Shown here: positions 38,856 through 49,906 of the stretch, piece by piece
Position numbering within the stretch: the stretch's first letter is position 1
How the letters are laid out: each line of letters begins with the position of its first letter
Assembly (NCBI GenBank): GCA_003024785.1
Contig: PUQB01000301.1
Location: 153,177-217,176, forward strand
DNA: 64,000 nt
Direction of reading: 5' to 3'
Origin: Selaginella tamariscina
Taxonomy: Eukaryota > Streptophyta > Lycopodiopsida > Selaginellales > Selaginellaceae
Notes under the pieces: generated by a model
Seen by the model: the letters and a program-made list of their open reading frames with translations, nothing else
Database searches by the model: none
Told to the model about the DNA's origin: nothing
Program-made: the position numbers and the translations under genes

Positions 38856-41800
38856 TCTCTCTATATATATATATATATATATATGCATATATGCTTGTAT
38901 AAGTGTGTTATGTGTAATGTGTACACTCATACGTATAATAAAATTTGATTAATAAATATAAGTATTGCGGCGTGTCTTATTAATATTAATTATTTTTTCT
39001 CAGTTAATACCTGTGCCGTTGATTCCTCCGGATGTGAGGGCAGGATCATCTTCGAATGCACTTGCGAAGGTAGAAAATGTGTCAAATACTTGTGGACCAA
39101 AGGCCATTTTTTCAACACTTGCTTATCACACTGCTGTCAGAGCATCTGCAATTCGAAACACATTCACATTAAACAGGTAATTAACTCATAATCACACATC
39201 TTTGTCACTAACACGAGTTTCAACTGCATTGACCAGTTTAAGGATTCTACTACAAACCAACATGGCCAAAACTACTTTGGATTCATACTGACACGCTGGT
39301 TACAAGAAGACCACGTGGCATTCTCGAGAAGCTTAAGAGTGAAGTTGCTACATCTCCATCTTCAACTTGCTTTCTACAGTTTACCTCAGGATCAACTGGT
39401 GACCCAAAAGGTGTGTGTGTGTGTGTGTGTATGATGTATGGAATGCATTATCTGCACCAAACATGTATGTGTTATACAACGTGACCTTGTTGTAGGAGTA
39501 ATGATTACACCGGGGCTCTAATACACAATGTGAAGCTAATGCGAAGGGAATACAAGAGCAGCTCAAATACTGTCCTTGTAAGCTGGCTTCACAGTACCAT
39601 GACATGGGCCTCATCGGTGGCCTATTCACTGCACTCGTCAGCGTGGTACGGCATTCCTCTTCTCACCCACAAGCTTTATACGGAACCCTCTTCTGTGGCT
39701 CGAAGTCATGGCTAACTACAAGGCAACACATAGTGCTGGCCCAACTTTGCATTCGAACTGGTTGCTAAGAAACTTGAACTTTTGTGCAAGAATGAACAAG
39801 CAAGTCCTGGTAAGTTCACGTGCGTGCGTGTGTGTGTGTGTGTGTGTTGAACTCTAGTGTGCAGACAGATGTATGTAGAGGATTCCTGTGTAACCATCAT
39901 CATCATCTCTCTAACATGATATCTTTCAGATAACAAATCAGTTTCTCTTCCAAATAAGAAGCAGAGATATGACTTATCCAGCTTACGTTTCCTGATGGTG
40001 AGTGCGGAGCCAGTCCGGAGTGCAACTTTGAAGAGGTTTGTGACAGCTTTAGAGATAAAACAGGAGGTTTTAGCACCCGGTTACGGTTTAGCAGAGAATT
40101 GTGTGTTTGTGTGCGTTGCATGGGGGCAAGGACGGGCACTAACAGTAGATTTCGAAGGCCGAGTGTGTTGTGGTTACGTAAACAACAAAAGTGAGGACAT
40201 AGATATCCGCATAGTTAATCCAGAGACACATCAGGAGGTAGAGGAAGGTACGGAAGGGGAGATCTGGGTGAGAAGCCCCAGTAACGGTGCAGGTTACTAT
40301 GGTAAAGAGCGTGCTTCATATGAAACTTTCGGTGTCAGTCTCGAGGGAAAACCTGACTTTCTTCGGACAGGGGACCTCGGACGGGTTATACAAGGGATGC
40401 TGTTCGTCACCGGTCGTATCAAAGACGTAATGATCATCCGTGGACGAAATGTATATCCGTCCGACATCGAAACGACTGTGGAGCGGTGTTCAGAAGCCGT
40501 ACGTCCGGGATGTTGTGCAGCATTTGCAGCACCTGCAGTGTCTCTCAAGGCAAGGGGCTTACGTTTACAAGCACCAGACGACGTGGGAGTTGTCATTGTG
40601 GCCGAGGTCCGAGACGAAGCTCGAGTCGACCCAGACGTTGTGACATCACAGATTGCATCCACTGTTGCGAGCGAGCACGGTCTCGAAGTTGCGGCGGTGA
40701 ACCTGATACAACCGAGGACGATATCCAAGACCAGCTCTGGTAAGATACGGCGACTCGACTGGTCTCAAACAGTTCACTGACGGGCAGCTCAAGAATATAA
40801 ACTCGGACATCCAGAAGACCAAACGGATTCTCCGGTTGCACAAGGCGAGGTCCTTCAGTGGAATTCTACTGCAAAGAGTATACCACAAGTGTGTGAGGAA
40901 TATACTAAGAAACACGAAGTCAGGGACTTCATTTGCCGGATTGTGTCGGAACGGACCGGTATCGAGCTAGAGAAGCTTAACGTGCAGGATAGTCTCTCAA
41001 GCTACGGCCTCGACTCGGTCTCGGTAGTCTGGGCAGCTCAGAAGCTGTCCGGTTTCCTGGGGGTTCACATAGCAGCGATCGACATATACACAGCTGGTTC
41101 TATATCTGAGCTCTGCCAAGCGGTGGATGAGCTACTGAGAGACAAGAACCCGGAGAAGGCACCAGAAACAGCAACAGGTGAACCCGAAGAAGATGATAAT
41201 CTGCTCAGTGACTCGGAGCTAGAGACGGGGATTCTCCCGTCGTCACGGAGACAGGCAACCCTAACGTTCCTCCAGTTTTTCTCCATTCTCTACATATCCG
41301 CTTTCCTCACTATTCCAGCTGCAGTTGTCCTCAGCATGTTCAAGAGGATCGTCGAGTACTCGGTGGTTACATCTATCCTGTGCGTCCCTCTAGTATGGTT
41401 ACTACACGTAGTGTTACTTTCATTGACAAGCAGTCTGGGAACAAGCCTGTTGCTACCGAGTGTGCACCTCCGAACCACGGTCCCGCTCTGGTCAGTGAGC
41501 TTTGTCAGATGGTGGACTTGCTACCGTCTACAGGACTTCGCATCGCAATCAGCGGCTTGGATCTTTCGCGGGACGGTCTTCCTCAACTGGTGGTACCGGC
41601 TACTGGGAGCTCAGATAGGAAAGGAAGTCTACCTGGACACTACCGACATTACTGATCCGTGGTTGGTTGCAATCGCTGACGGTGCCGTTGTTTCGGAAGG
41701 TGCTACTCTGCAGTCACACGAGGTGAAAGCCGGTACCGTACAGTTCGGTTCTGTACGTCTCGGGCGGAGGAGCTTGTGTGGACCGTACTCTTTCGTTGGC

Positions 41801-44736
41801 AAGGGGAGCACTCTTAAAACTGCGGCTGAGATTTCTCCACTTGGGAAGATCGACGGTGGATTCCAAGCTCGTGTTAAGATTCAGAAGACGCAGGTATGTT
41901 TATAGTTATACGTATTTCATATAGAAGCTCACTAATACACATGCAGTCAACGAGTTGCGTACTTTATTCACTTGGTCAACTTGTGGGCATATACGTCGTA
42001 ACCATGGTGTCCGTACTCTCCGGAGTCTGGGGATACACGGTCTTCCAGATGCTCGTACGCGTACACAGTTTGAAAAACGGATATGCTGTCTCCGCTTTGC
42101 TGGCAACGTTCCCGCTGTACGGCACTGTTGTAATCCCCTTTGTGATGTACGAACCGGATGTTCTATGGGATATTCTAATCAACGGGAGGTTGATCACACT
42201 TGTCTTCGGCATCGTGGCTGGATATATTACGTACGGTCTTGTACTTTGCACCGCAACGTGTGCTGTCAAGTGGTTAGTCATTGGAAGGTTAACTCCAAGA
42301 GGTACGTACATTTGTACTTAGTATATACGAGGGGTTAGGGTTTAAGGTTTAAACCGTATATACATGTTTGCTTTGCAGAAGTGAAGAGCACGTCATACCT
42401 AGGCTTTCGATTGTGGTTTGTTCACCGGCTTCTGGAGAAGACACACAAAAGCTTCACTTTCTTACTCTCAGGAACAGAGCTGGCCTGCATCTACTTAAGG
42501 TTAAATAAACTAGATTAAACAGCAAGTTAATGGTATTAATATTATGCACATGAACAGGAGTTTAGGTGCGAGGATTGAAGAAAACGTGTCTATAAGAGGG
42601 ATAAACACCATACTTAACCCCGACTTACTAGAAGTCGGTAAATCTTCCCATTTAGGAGACTTCTCCAAGCTCATCACTAGTACTGTCACCGTCGATAAGA
42701 AAGTGAAACTTGGGAAGATCAAAGTTGGTGAAGGTTGTGTAGTGGGAGCGCATAGTGTACTCATGATGGACTCATGTATGGAAGACAAAGCGTGGCTTGG
42801 AGCAATGTCTGTAGCTAAGCAAGGTTTATCTCTTAAACAAGGTGGAGTTTACGTTGGAGTTGAAAATCCAACCATGGTTTACCGCAATACAACCCCTGGT
42901 AAGCCTATATACGTGTGTGTGTGTATACACATATGCTTAGTTACTGTGTGTTGATCAGCTCACGAGCAAGACAGGCGAATCCTTGCGATGGAACCCAGTT
43001 ACAGAAAGATGGTTGCAAACTTATCAGCACACATAGCAAAGACGAGCTACTCATTAAGCTCGAGATACTTCCACAGAGCTGGAGTGGGAGCGAAAGGAAA
43101 CCTTACAGTCCTTAGCGATGTTAACCTCCCGAGCACGAGATATTCTCGCCAGGAAAGGTTTACCAAGTCGTGGTTCGACACAGCAACAGCCTGAGCTCGG
43201 ACGACGATGCCAGACCGGATGCCCGAGGCGCCTCGCTACGCATTCTGTGCAATAACGAGCCACTTCTGGATCTCACAATGAAGACTGGTAAGGCGTTCTA
43301 CGCCAGGTCCATGGCGGACTTTGTGACGTGGTTCACCAAGAGCAGCAGGGAGAGGGAGGAGATGGTTAGAGATGCACCCCACAAGGCAGACGCCGTGTGG
43401 GACTCGTTAAGACTCGGGAACTCGTACGCAGAGATGCATTACTACTCGAACGTGGCGAGGTCTCTGAGGTCGTTAAAAGGAGAGGTATACTATGTGAAGT
43501 TCCGTCTCAGGCCGTTCGATCCGACTGTTGGACGAAGGCAGTATTCCACGCGAGGGAGTCCTTCCACCGGATACAGGCGCTCTCCCGCGGAGACAAGGAG
43601 AAGAACGCTCACCGACTTACTTACAGGAAGAGTTTGGGAACAGGGTTACCTCCTCGGAGGGGGTTAAGTACCTCTTCCAGATGCAATTCCGGACAGTTCC
43701 TGGTACACACGAGGAACGTGAGGTAGCACTCGACTGCACTCGTGCATGGGATGAGCAGGAGTTTCCCTACGTCGACGTAGGGGTTGTTCATCTCACCGAC
43801 GTCCTGGACACGGAGACAACCGAGTCGCTGAGGATCAACCCGAGGAACGGCGTTCCGAGCCTCGATGTAGTTGATGCAAAGAGTTGTACCGACTCGGCCT
43901 CTATAGACCACGGGAGGTCTGTTGCATACGACATAGCACAGTATGTTCGGAATGGCATCGAGCTTCCCGCGGCCTGGAAGTCGCTTCTCGGAGAAGCCGA
44001 AGTGAGGTTTGACGTACCTGAACCATCCTCCGGTTGTCCTCTCTCTGGTCGCCTTCCGATCAACATAGTTGCGAGCAGTGCTATCGGAAGTGATAGGGAA
44101 AAAGAGGAAGAGAGTTCGGGACTCGCTATCCAACCGCTTACTCAGGTATGTGGTGCTGTGGTAGTGCTGTTGATAGCCCAGATAGGAGCACTTACGGTAG
44201 CAACAGTGGTACTGCCTCGCTGGTATATACTGGTCCCAGTCACTTATGTGGCATCTGGAGCTATAGCTTCGGTATTCTCAGCAGTGTTAAGGAGTTTACT
44301 GCTGGGTGTTACCAAGGTGACAGAAACGAGCGCCCTGTGGGGTGCGAGGAGCCTGAGAGACACCACGTGGCAGGCAGTGAACCTTGTGGTTTCCCAGTAC
44401 TTCCTTGACCTGACACGCGGCTCCAGGTTCTGTGGCGATTACCTCAGGGGTTTAGGGGCTTCAGTAAGCGAGTCTTGTGTGTATGTGGACAGCTTACTGA
44501 TGTTAAACCCTGACTTTGTGACCGTCGGGATGGGGAGTTGCGTGGGGAGGAATGCCCTGCTGTTTGGGCATCTCTACGAGGGGTCGCGGGTCGAGTTTGG
44601 TACCAACTCGGTCGGGGAATATGGTTTCGTCGGTACTCGCTCGCTGCTGCTTCCCAACTCGAGGTTGGAGGATGGGGCGGATGTACGGCCTCTTGCACTT
44701 GTCATGAAAAATGAAGTGATTAAAGGGTATCATTAG
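36518..44736 (+). CDS. Multidomain fatty-acid/NRPS-like megaenzyme (isomerase-like, acyl-AMP ligase, ACP, Pls-type, catalase-like)
   Basis: Fifteen exons (36,518-36,716; 36,854-37,056; 37,140-37,366; 37,463-37,685; 37,740-38,093; 38,187-38,355; 38,450-38,797; 39,004-39,176; 39,237-39,410; 39,496-39,809; 39,930-41,893; 41,947-42,301; 42,379-42,499; 42,558-42,898; 42,959-44,736) give about 2,300 residues. Domains are described in the following entries. Exon phases agree across most junctions, which argues for one transcript. Family sequence changes frame at about 37,335, 37,575, 38,205, 39,240, 39,515, 39,595, 39,690, 39,745, 40,765, 43,145, 43,535 and 43,615, several at T, G or C runs, so assembly indels are likely; the long stretches 40,889-41,893 and 43,660-44,736 are clean. 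Expected role (inference): an acyl chain is activated as acyl-AMP, bound to the carrier, and altered by the FAD and heme domains at a membrane. The natural substrate is unknown. No homologue of the full architecture is known to me by name. Confidence 0.85.
38096..38162. repeat. CT-TA-GT composite microsatellite in megaenzyme intron
   Basis: Directly after the donor at 38,094 the intron reads CTCTCTCCCTCTCTCT, TATATATATATA, then GTGTGTGTGT. The order CT, TA, GT mirrors other introns in this window, such as 38,411-38,448 and 38,835-38,883. Confidence 0.9.
38450..40880 (+). other. Megaenzyme domain 2: fatty-acyl-AMP-ligase-like adenylation domain
   Basis: Begins LTFYANHQKLRNKVLYTWLN and GDRVLLLYPPGLEFIEAFFG, typical of fatty acyl-AMP ligases (FAAL). 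P-loop-like LQFTSGSTGDPKG ends at 39,410. The FAAL motif YHDMGLIGGL lies near 39,600; APGYGLAENC near 40,070; RTGDLG at 40,365-40,382; GRIKDVMIIRGRNVYPSDIE at 40,410-40,470; the C-terminal lysine motif KTSSGKIRR at 40,728-40,754. FAAL enzymes make acyl-adenylates and pass the acyl chain to a carrier protein instead of CoA. Just after KTSSGKIRR the open frame meets TGA at 40,778-40,780, but the neighbouring frame reads LKQFTDGQLKNIN, the expected tail. Confidence 0.87.
40889..41160 (+). other. Megaenzyme domain 3: acyl carrier (phosphopantetheine) domain
   Basis: DSLSSYGLDSVSVVWAAQKL contains the GLDSV motif whose serine accepts phosphopantetheine. The surrounding helical sequence (RDFICRIVSERTGIELEKLN upstream, TAGSISELCQAVDELL downstream) has carrier-protein length. 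It directly follows the adenylation domain in the same frame as the ligase core, as in FAAL-ACP proteins. An acidic linker (EPEEDDNLLSDSELETG) leads to the membrane region. Confidence 0.9.
41265..42898 (+). other. Megaenzyme domain 4: membrane segments with two beta-helix units (Pls C-terminal type)
   Basis: Hydrophobic segments (FLQFFSILYISAFLTIPAAV, SILCVPLVWLLHVVLLSL) precede a hexapeptide-repeat unit, LGAQIGKEVYLDTTDITDP then VAIADGAVVSEGATLQSHE. Further membrane segments in exon 41,947-42,301 (LGQLVGIYVVTMVSVLSGVW, FGIVAGYITYGLVLC) lead to a second unit, SLGARIEENVSIRG...EVGKSSHLGDFSKL. This membrane/beta-helix alternation is the pattern of the terminal domain of epsilon-poly-lysine synthetase and related NRPS-like proteins, whose C-terminal units act in chain formation. 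The acceptor here is unknown. Confidence 0.8.
42959..44020 (+). other. Megaenzyme domain 5: catalase/allene-oxide-synthase-like heme domain
   Basis: RYFHRAGVGAKGNLTV (about 43,062-43,109) carries the distal His in the FHxxGxGAxG context of catalases. VRHSNSLSSDDDARPDARGA and LLDLTMKTGKAFYARSM follow, then MHYYSNVARSLRSLKGEVYY, FPYVDVGVVHLTD and SIDHGRSVAYDIAQYV, where RSVAY fits the R-x-x-x-Y motif with the proximal heme-ligand Tyr. This order resembles the catalase-like allene oxide synthase of coral oxylipin enzymes more than true catalase, so activity on a fatty-acid hydroperoxide is a reasonable guess. The domain lies between the second and third beta-helix units. Confidence 0.75.
44130..44736 (+). 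other. Megaenzyme domain 6: third membrane/beta-helix unit and C-terminus
   Basis: Hydrophobic AVVVLLIAQIGALTVATVVL and YILVPVTYVASGAIASVFSA precede GLGASVSESCVYVDSLLMLN, VTVGMGSCVGRNALLFGHLY and VGTRSLLLPNSRLEDGADVR, a third hexapeptide-repeat unit. Translation ends at TAG 44,734-44,736. The GT at 44,143 after ACTCAG could be a donor, but the frame stays open through it and keeps the membrane segment, so it is read as exon. Confidence 0.8.
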
Positions 44737-45945
44737 ACATTCAAAATAAATAAGAATAAACTAATTTCAGTTTTATAAATATCAGATTATATATTAATAT
44801 AAATTATGTATAGCTGCTCAAGTTGTTTTTATATGAAAACTCTCTCTTTCTCTACATGCAAAAGAGAAGATGAGACATAGAGAACTCAGTTTTTTTTATC
44901 AAAAATGTATAAGAAATTAAGAAGAAAATAAGAATGTTTACAGAAAAATTGTCCAATATTTATGTATATATTTAACTATAAAACTTAAATAATGCACTAT
45001 TCATAATATTGAAACTGATTAAAATTTTAAAAATTAACCACTCTGAATATTACCCAGTTATTTCCTCAATACTATAGTCAGGTCTCACAGTGAGACACAC
45101 ACACATACTTCTTAAGTAGATGATACATGATCGTCAACGTATATGCAAATCATACTTTAAAAGATACTAAATATATAGATTTCTGGTTTAAAAAAACAAA
45201 GATTTTCATAGTTCAAGCAAATTACAAGCAATACATGATAGTAAAAGGAGTATGAATTATTTGATATTGAAAATTGTTGTAACTTCAAAAATAAAACTAC
45301 GCTGGGAATCATCAGTGCCGATTTGAAAATGATGGTTTCAAAGTTTAATTTTATAAAACAACTTATTTACTAACACATAATTGGTGTATGTATCCTATAT
45401 ACTATTTAAATTTGAACAATTTATAAGTCGTTGTAGACAATTAAACCACTTTATATTCTTATATATATAGAACTTACGTGTCCCCGTTTTATCCATATTC
45501 ACATAAAGCATAACATATTGTACGTTAAGAATAATTATTTGAGACTCACTAATTAATTATAATCATCAACCCAGACTCACTAATTAAGGGTCTGTTAATT
45601 AGTATAATTGTGTATAATATTTTAAAATATTATTTAACAAATGTAATATTCTTATAACAAAGGAAGGTTAATAATCTTTTTTTAACCGATATATAATTTT
45701 TAATAAAAAGATTATTAAAAATATTAAAAAGGGAAGGTTAATAAAAAACATTTTAATAAAAATAAAAGGCTAACCCATACAAACCCACAGTTTCAACATT
45801 AATATCCTTTAAAACTTAACTTTATATTTTATGTTTTGTTAAAATTCAGTCTGTTAAACAATAAAATTCAAATAATGCATTATAACATTTCAATTAAATT
45901 CAATTACTCGGTTACCATTATTTTCTTTTGTACGTTATTTAACAA
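44737..45945. other. AT-rich convergent intergenic region
   Basis: Lies between the 3' ends of the megaenzyme (+) and the CREC gene (-). No coding frame of note; only short AT-rich words and a short CT run near 44,842. It should hold both polyadenylation sites, but no single signal stands out. Confidence 0.6.
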
Positions 45946-48581
45946 TTAGCGAAACTCATCGTGATAATGATCACTGGGATATTCCTCCGGCGTAACAGCA
46001 GTACTGTAGAACACGTATGGGTGTTCAAGCATCTCCTGTAAACTTAACCTCCCGTCTTTATTTTCATCAGCCTGCAAATAATCATATTAACACAGTACAT
46101 TAAACTTACTGTGGTATACATTTTATCAAATAAAAATGCTTTACATTAAAAAAAATGAATTAAATAATAAATTTAGATAAAATTAATAATAAATAAATAA
46201 AGCACTTAAATAGAAATTATTCATCAAATTAACACTTAAACGGAAATTCATCAATGAATGATTTCGTTTAATGTTAATTGTAATGTCAATAGTTAAATGG
46301 TTAAATGTGGATAAAACAGTGGAAATAAGTAAAATATTTAATATATGCAGAGACAGAATGTCTTAAACAAACTCTCTCTCTCTACATACACACAGAGCTC
46401 TCTTCATACTGAAAAATATTAAATGCAATAAATATATAATATTTAGTATGCAAGAAAAAAAAATCGAACCTGTTCTATCAAGTATTGAGCTTGCTGCCTT
46501 GCATAGAACTTCTCTCCTGGATTAAGTTTTCCCATTATTGGCTCAAGCTCATCTTCTGTGAGAAACCTGCAAAATATATTATCAGTACTGTTATATATAC
46601 TGTGTGTGCGTGCGTGTGCGTTGTGTTTTGCATATTCAGAGAATAATGTAATACACACATTTCAACAATCGTACGTAGTAATTATTACATATTCTAAGGT
46701 ATAGATACTAGAATATTTACTATTATATAATTAAATGTTGAACATACCCGTCCTTGTTCTTGTCGAGCTCTGTAAACATTGCTTTTCTTAAAGCTTCATC
46801 ATTTCCCTGGTGAAGGTGGCTCAAGTCCTCCCCGTAATATCTCAACATGTCAAATATGTGATCAAACTCGTCCAAACTCAGTTTACCATCCTTATCATTG
46901 TCGTTCTCCCTGTAGAAAAATAAATATAGATTTACACATTAAAAGAAACAGCGATTAACCATACGTACATATACATATTTGTATGGATATACTTATGTAC
47001 CTGATTTGCTCTTTCCTCAGCCACTGGTGAAGTTTAGGATTATGACTATCTTCTGGATGCAAGAAGCTGCCACAGATACACAAACCATAAGAAACTGATC
47101 TTAAGAAACAAAATAGGTACGTACTCGTTAAACTCCGTACGGTTTAAGCCACCATTCCCGTCAGCATCAGCCAGATCAAAGTGTTCTTTCCACCACCCTG
47201 CTTCACCGTGCTCTGTACTAGCATTGACTGTAAAAACGAATAATACATACGTACATTTATACCTGCGTTATATAAAGACTAATAAGACACTATCGTATAC
47301 ATGAAAACCCGCTTCCCATCTATACATACATATCAATGCATTGTCAGAAGTAGCATTAAACTTTATAGTAAATACTATCTGATACTAGTGTATATACTAG
47401 TAAAATATACCGAACAATGAATGAGAGAAAGAGAGCTTTCTTTTGTCGATTATTGCACAGTACCCTACAAGGACAGTCTAAAGAAAGTGACATTGCCACA
47501 CTTCTTGCATGGAACGGTTAGAGACAACATATCTACTCTTTTAGTTATACCCACCGGCATATAACTATGTTTATATAAGATACAGAATATAATATAGAAC
47601 TTACCGAGTTGTTCCTCGGTTAAATGAGGAAGATATTCCTGGATTGATATAAGACCGTCATGGTTCTTGTCACGAACTTCAAACTCTCGTTCCGTTCTCT
47701 GCATGGAAAGCTTCTCCGCCTGTAAAACATGCCAATCTTGAAGCTCGCTCAAGCTCACGAAACCGTCTTTAGGATTCACATCCAGTTGCGGAAAAAGTAC
47801 TCCCAGCCGATGTGTGATGTTAAAGTGCGACTCGTCGTTGAGATATTCCTCAGGATCCTGTATAGAATGTAAGCGTGAGTATGCAATCATACATAGAATA
47901 TATATAGCATGTAGCACACTGGTATGCAAAATGTATGATATCATGTACTAAGTATACACATGAGTCATGAATTTTAATTTATGTATTATTGTATAATCAC
48001 GTAAACATGCATGATTTTATAATGCGATTCATCGTTGCGAAAATCCTCAGAATGTTTGTTTGTGTATGTCTAGGCATATCCATGTACGTGTGTGTTTTTT
48101 CATATATACAAGTTGTATGTATAATGCGTACGTGGATATACACTTTATATACACATTCACTCACACACACGCACATACTCACACACCTCCGAATCCTCTC
48201 CGTATTCAGGAACAGGCTGCTCTTCTAAACCCGGAGCGTGATCGTGATGATGTTCATATGGATTCTGATGATCTTGATGCTGATTTTGTGAAGAATATGC
48301 AGATTCATTCCAGGTTCTATACTGCTCCTGGAAATAGGACCTTTCCCAGTCGCGATTCTCCCTGCGCCACTCAAGATCTGCTACAACCGGATCAAAGGCG
48401 ACATTTTCATGATGCTGTGACAATTCTTCTCGGATTTCGCAGGAAAAGTGTTGCGGACGATCAATCTGCGGCCGCCGGGGTTATGACGCCTGCTGTGAAT
48501 CTTCCGAGGCTGATTCGAGAAGATCACGAGCGCGAAGAACCCTAGGACCAGGATTGTGTACACCACACTTGCTCTCACCAT
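45946..48581 (-). CDS. CREC-type protein with six EF hands (reticulocalbin/calumenin-like)
   Basis: CREC proteins are calcium-binding EF-hand proteins of the secretory pathway. Exon 1 (48,581-48,187) starts MVRASVVYTILVLGFFALVI, a signal peptide or signal anchor, then FDPVVADLEWRRENRDWERS, characteristic of the plant family. Exons 47,858-47,605, 47,228-47,125, 47,066-47,001, 46,909-46,748, 46,566-46,470 and 46,071-45,946 encode six calcium loops: DVNPKDGFVSLSE, DKNHDGLISIQE, DADGNGGLNRTE, DNDKDGKLSLDE, DKNKDG + FLTEDE (split by an intron) and DENKDGRLSLQE. The end YHDEFR resembles, but is not, the HDEL retention signal. Total 1,204 nt is one off a multiple of three: the frame changes in exon 1 between RRLIVRNTF and SQHHENV (about 48,425-48,470). 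About 400 residues if that is an assembly indel. Divergent neighbours suggest no operon-like link. Confidence 0.9.
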
Positions 48582-48586
48582 TTCGG

Positions 48587-48931
48587 ATTGCCTGAATCTA
48601 CTGCAACCTTCTACTCACCTGCATTGAATCGATGAAATGTGTGATCTTGGAAGATTTCTGTAGCGCCGTATATCGGAATGCGTGAATCTGAATCCCTTTT
48701 GAAGCGCCTGCTTGCTCTGAACGCACCTGATTGAGTGAATCTACCCGAGGTAGCAGGCAAGAGGAATTCAGAAGTAGTAGGCAATCCTCACATTTCAGGG
48801 ATTCAGCGATTCCTGCTAACTCGGATCACTCCAAAAGGCGCCAGATTGTCTGAACCTACTGAAATCTTCTAATCGCCCCCGTTGAATCTCTGGAATGTGA
48901 AGGATTTCCGCAGCACCGCGTCGCGGGAATG
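48587..48931. repeat. Imperfect direct duplication upstream of the CREC gene
   Basis: 48,587-48,680 (ATTGCCTGAATCTACTGCAA...) and 48,845-48,931 (ATTGTCTGAACCTACTGAAA...) are diverged copies of the same roughly 90-bp unit, about 258 bp apart, just upstream of the gene start at 48,581. They could be duplicated promoter or 5' UTR sequence. Confidence 0.65.
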
Positions 48932-49503
48932 ATCAATTCCCCTGCTTCCCCTTAGGGTTCTAAGCACGTCAACTGTGACAAAACTTTGTCCACGTGGCAA
49001 CCTTTTATTGGACCTTACACATCATTTTTATCATAATATTTATCTAATACACATTTCCTCACATAAAAGTAAAAATATTACCATGTGTTAAGAAAAATAA
49101 ATTATTATTGATAATAAAATAATGTTTTAAATTAATAATATAATAACTATATTATTTAATAAAATCAACCTTAAAAAATCGGGGATGATATAATAATTAA
49201 AAAAATTATAATTATAAATAAACTATTAATTTTTAATGACATTGATATTGAAATTAAGGTATATAAATAACTTCAATATGTTACTCTTGAATGTAGGATT
49301 AAATTTATTAATTAAATAATAAAAGAAAACATTATGTGCATAATGAAACATATTGTGCTCTTCTATATGTATATAATTACTGTATAATACACACACACAC
49401 ACACACACACACGGAAAATAAGTAAAATAGCTAATCTTTTCTCAGTTGCGTCTTATCTTAACCATACACGTCTCAACATCCAATGAGTATGCACCAAGAT
49501 GTT

Positions 49504-49540
<37 letters not shown>

Positions 49541-49571
49541 CACGTAAGAAATTTAAATACAGAATAACCTG
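48932..49571. other. AT-rich upstream region with AC microsatellites
   Basis: No gene. (AC)n runs at about 49,389-49,413 and 49,508-49,540. It separates the CREC promoter from the 3' end of the SNRNP25 gene; both genes are on the minus strand. Confidence 0.6.
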
Positions 49572-49858
49572 CTAATATCTACGTCTCTTTGCTCGAGAAT
49601 GTCTACCTAATTCCCTTGAAGCCAAATAATTCTCAAAACTTATCTACAAAAACAATTAATAAGTATTACTACTTGATTAATAATCAATAACAAAAATAAG
49701 GAAATTAATAACAAGTTACCTGATCATTGTTTTTTACACCCATATCCTTCAAACACTTGATTCCTCCAGAGTTTCATGCTTCCGTAACATAAACAGAAAT
49801 TCTTCCACACATGCTTCCATATATATTTAGTATATCAGTTGTAAGGGTACCTACATCT

Positions 49859-49906
<48 letters not shown>

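Noticed and set aside
43621-44133. 170-residue minus-strand frame
   Set aside because: It lies opposite the well-supported catalase-like domain, which is in the conserved frame.
49389-49540. Regularly spaced AC runs considered as a CRISPR-like array
   Set aside because: They are simple microsatellites without unique spacers of constant length, in a eukaryotic genome.
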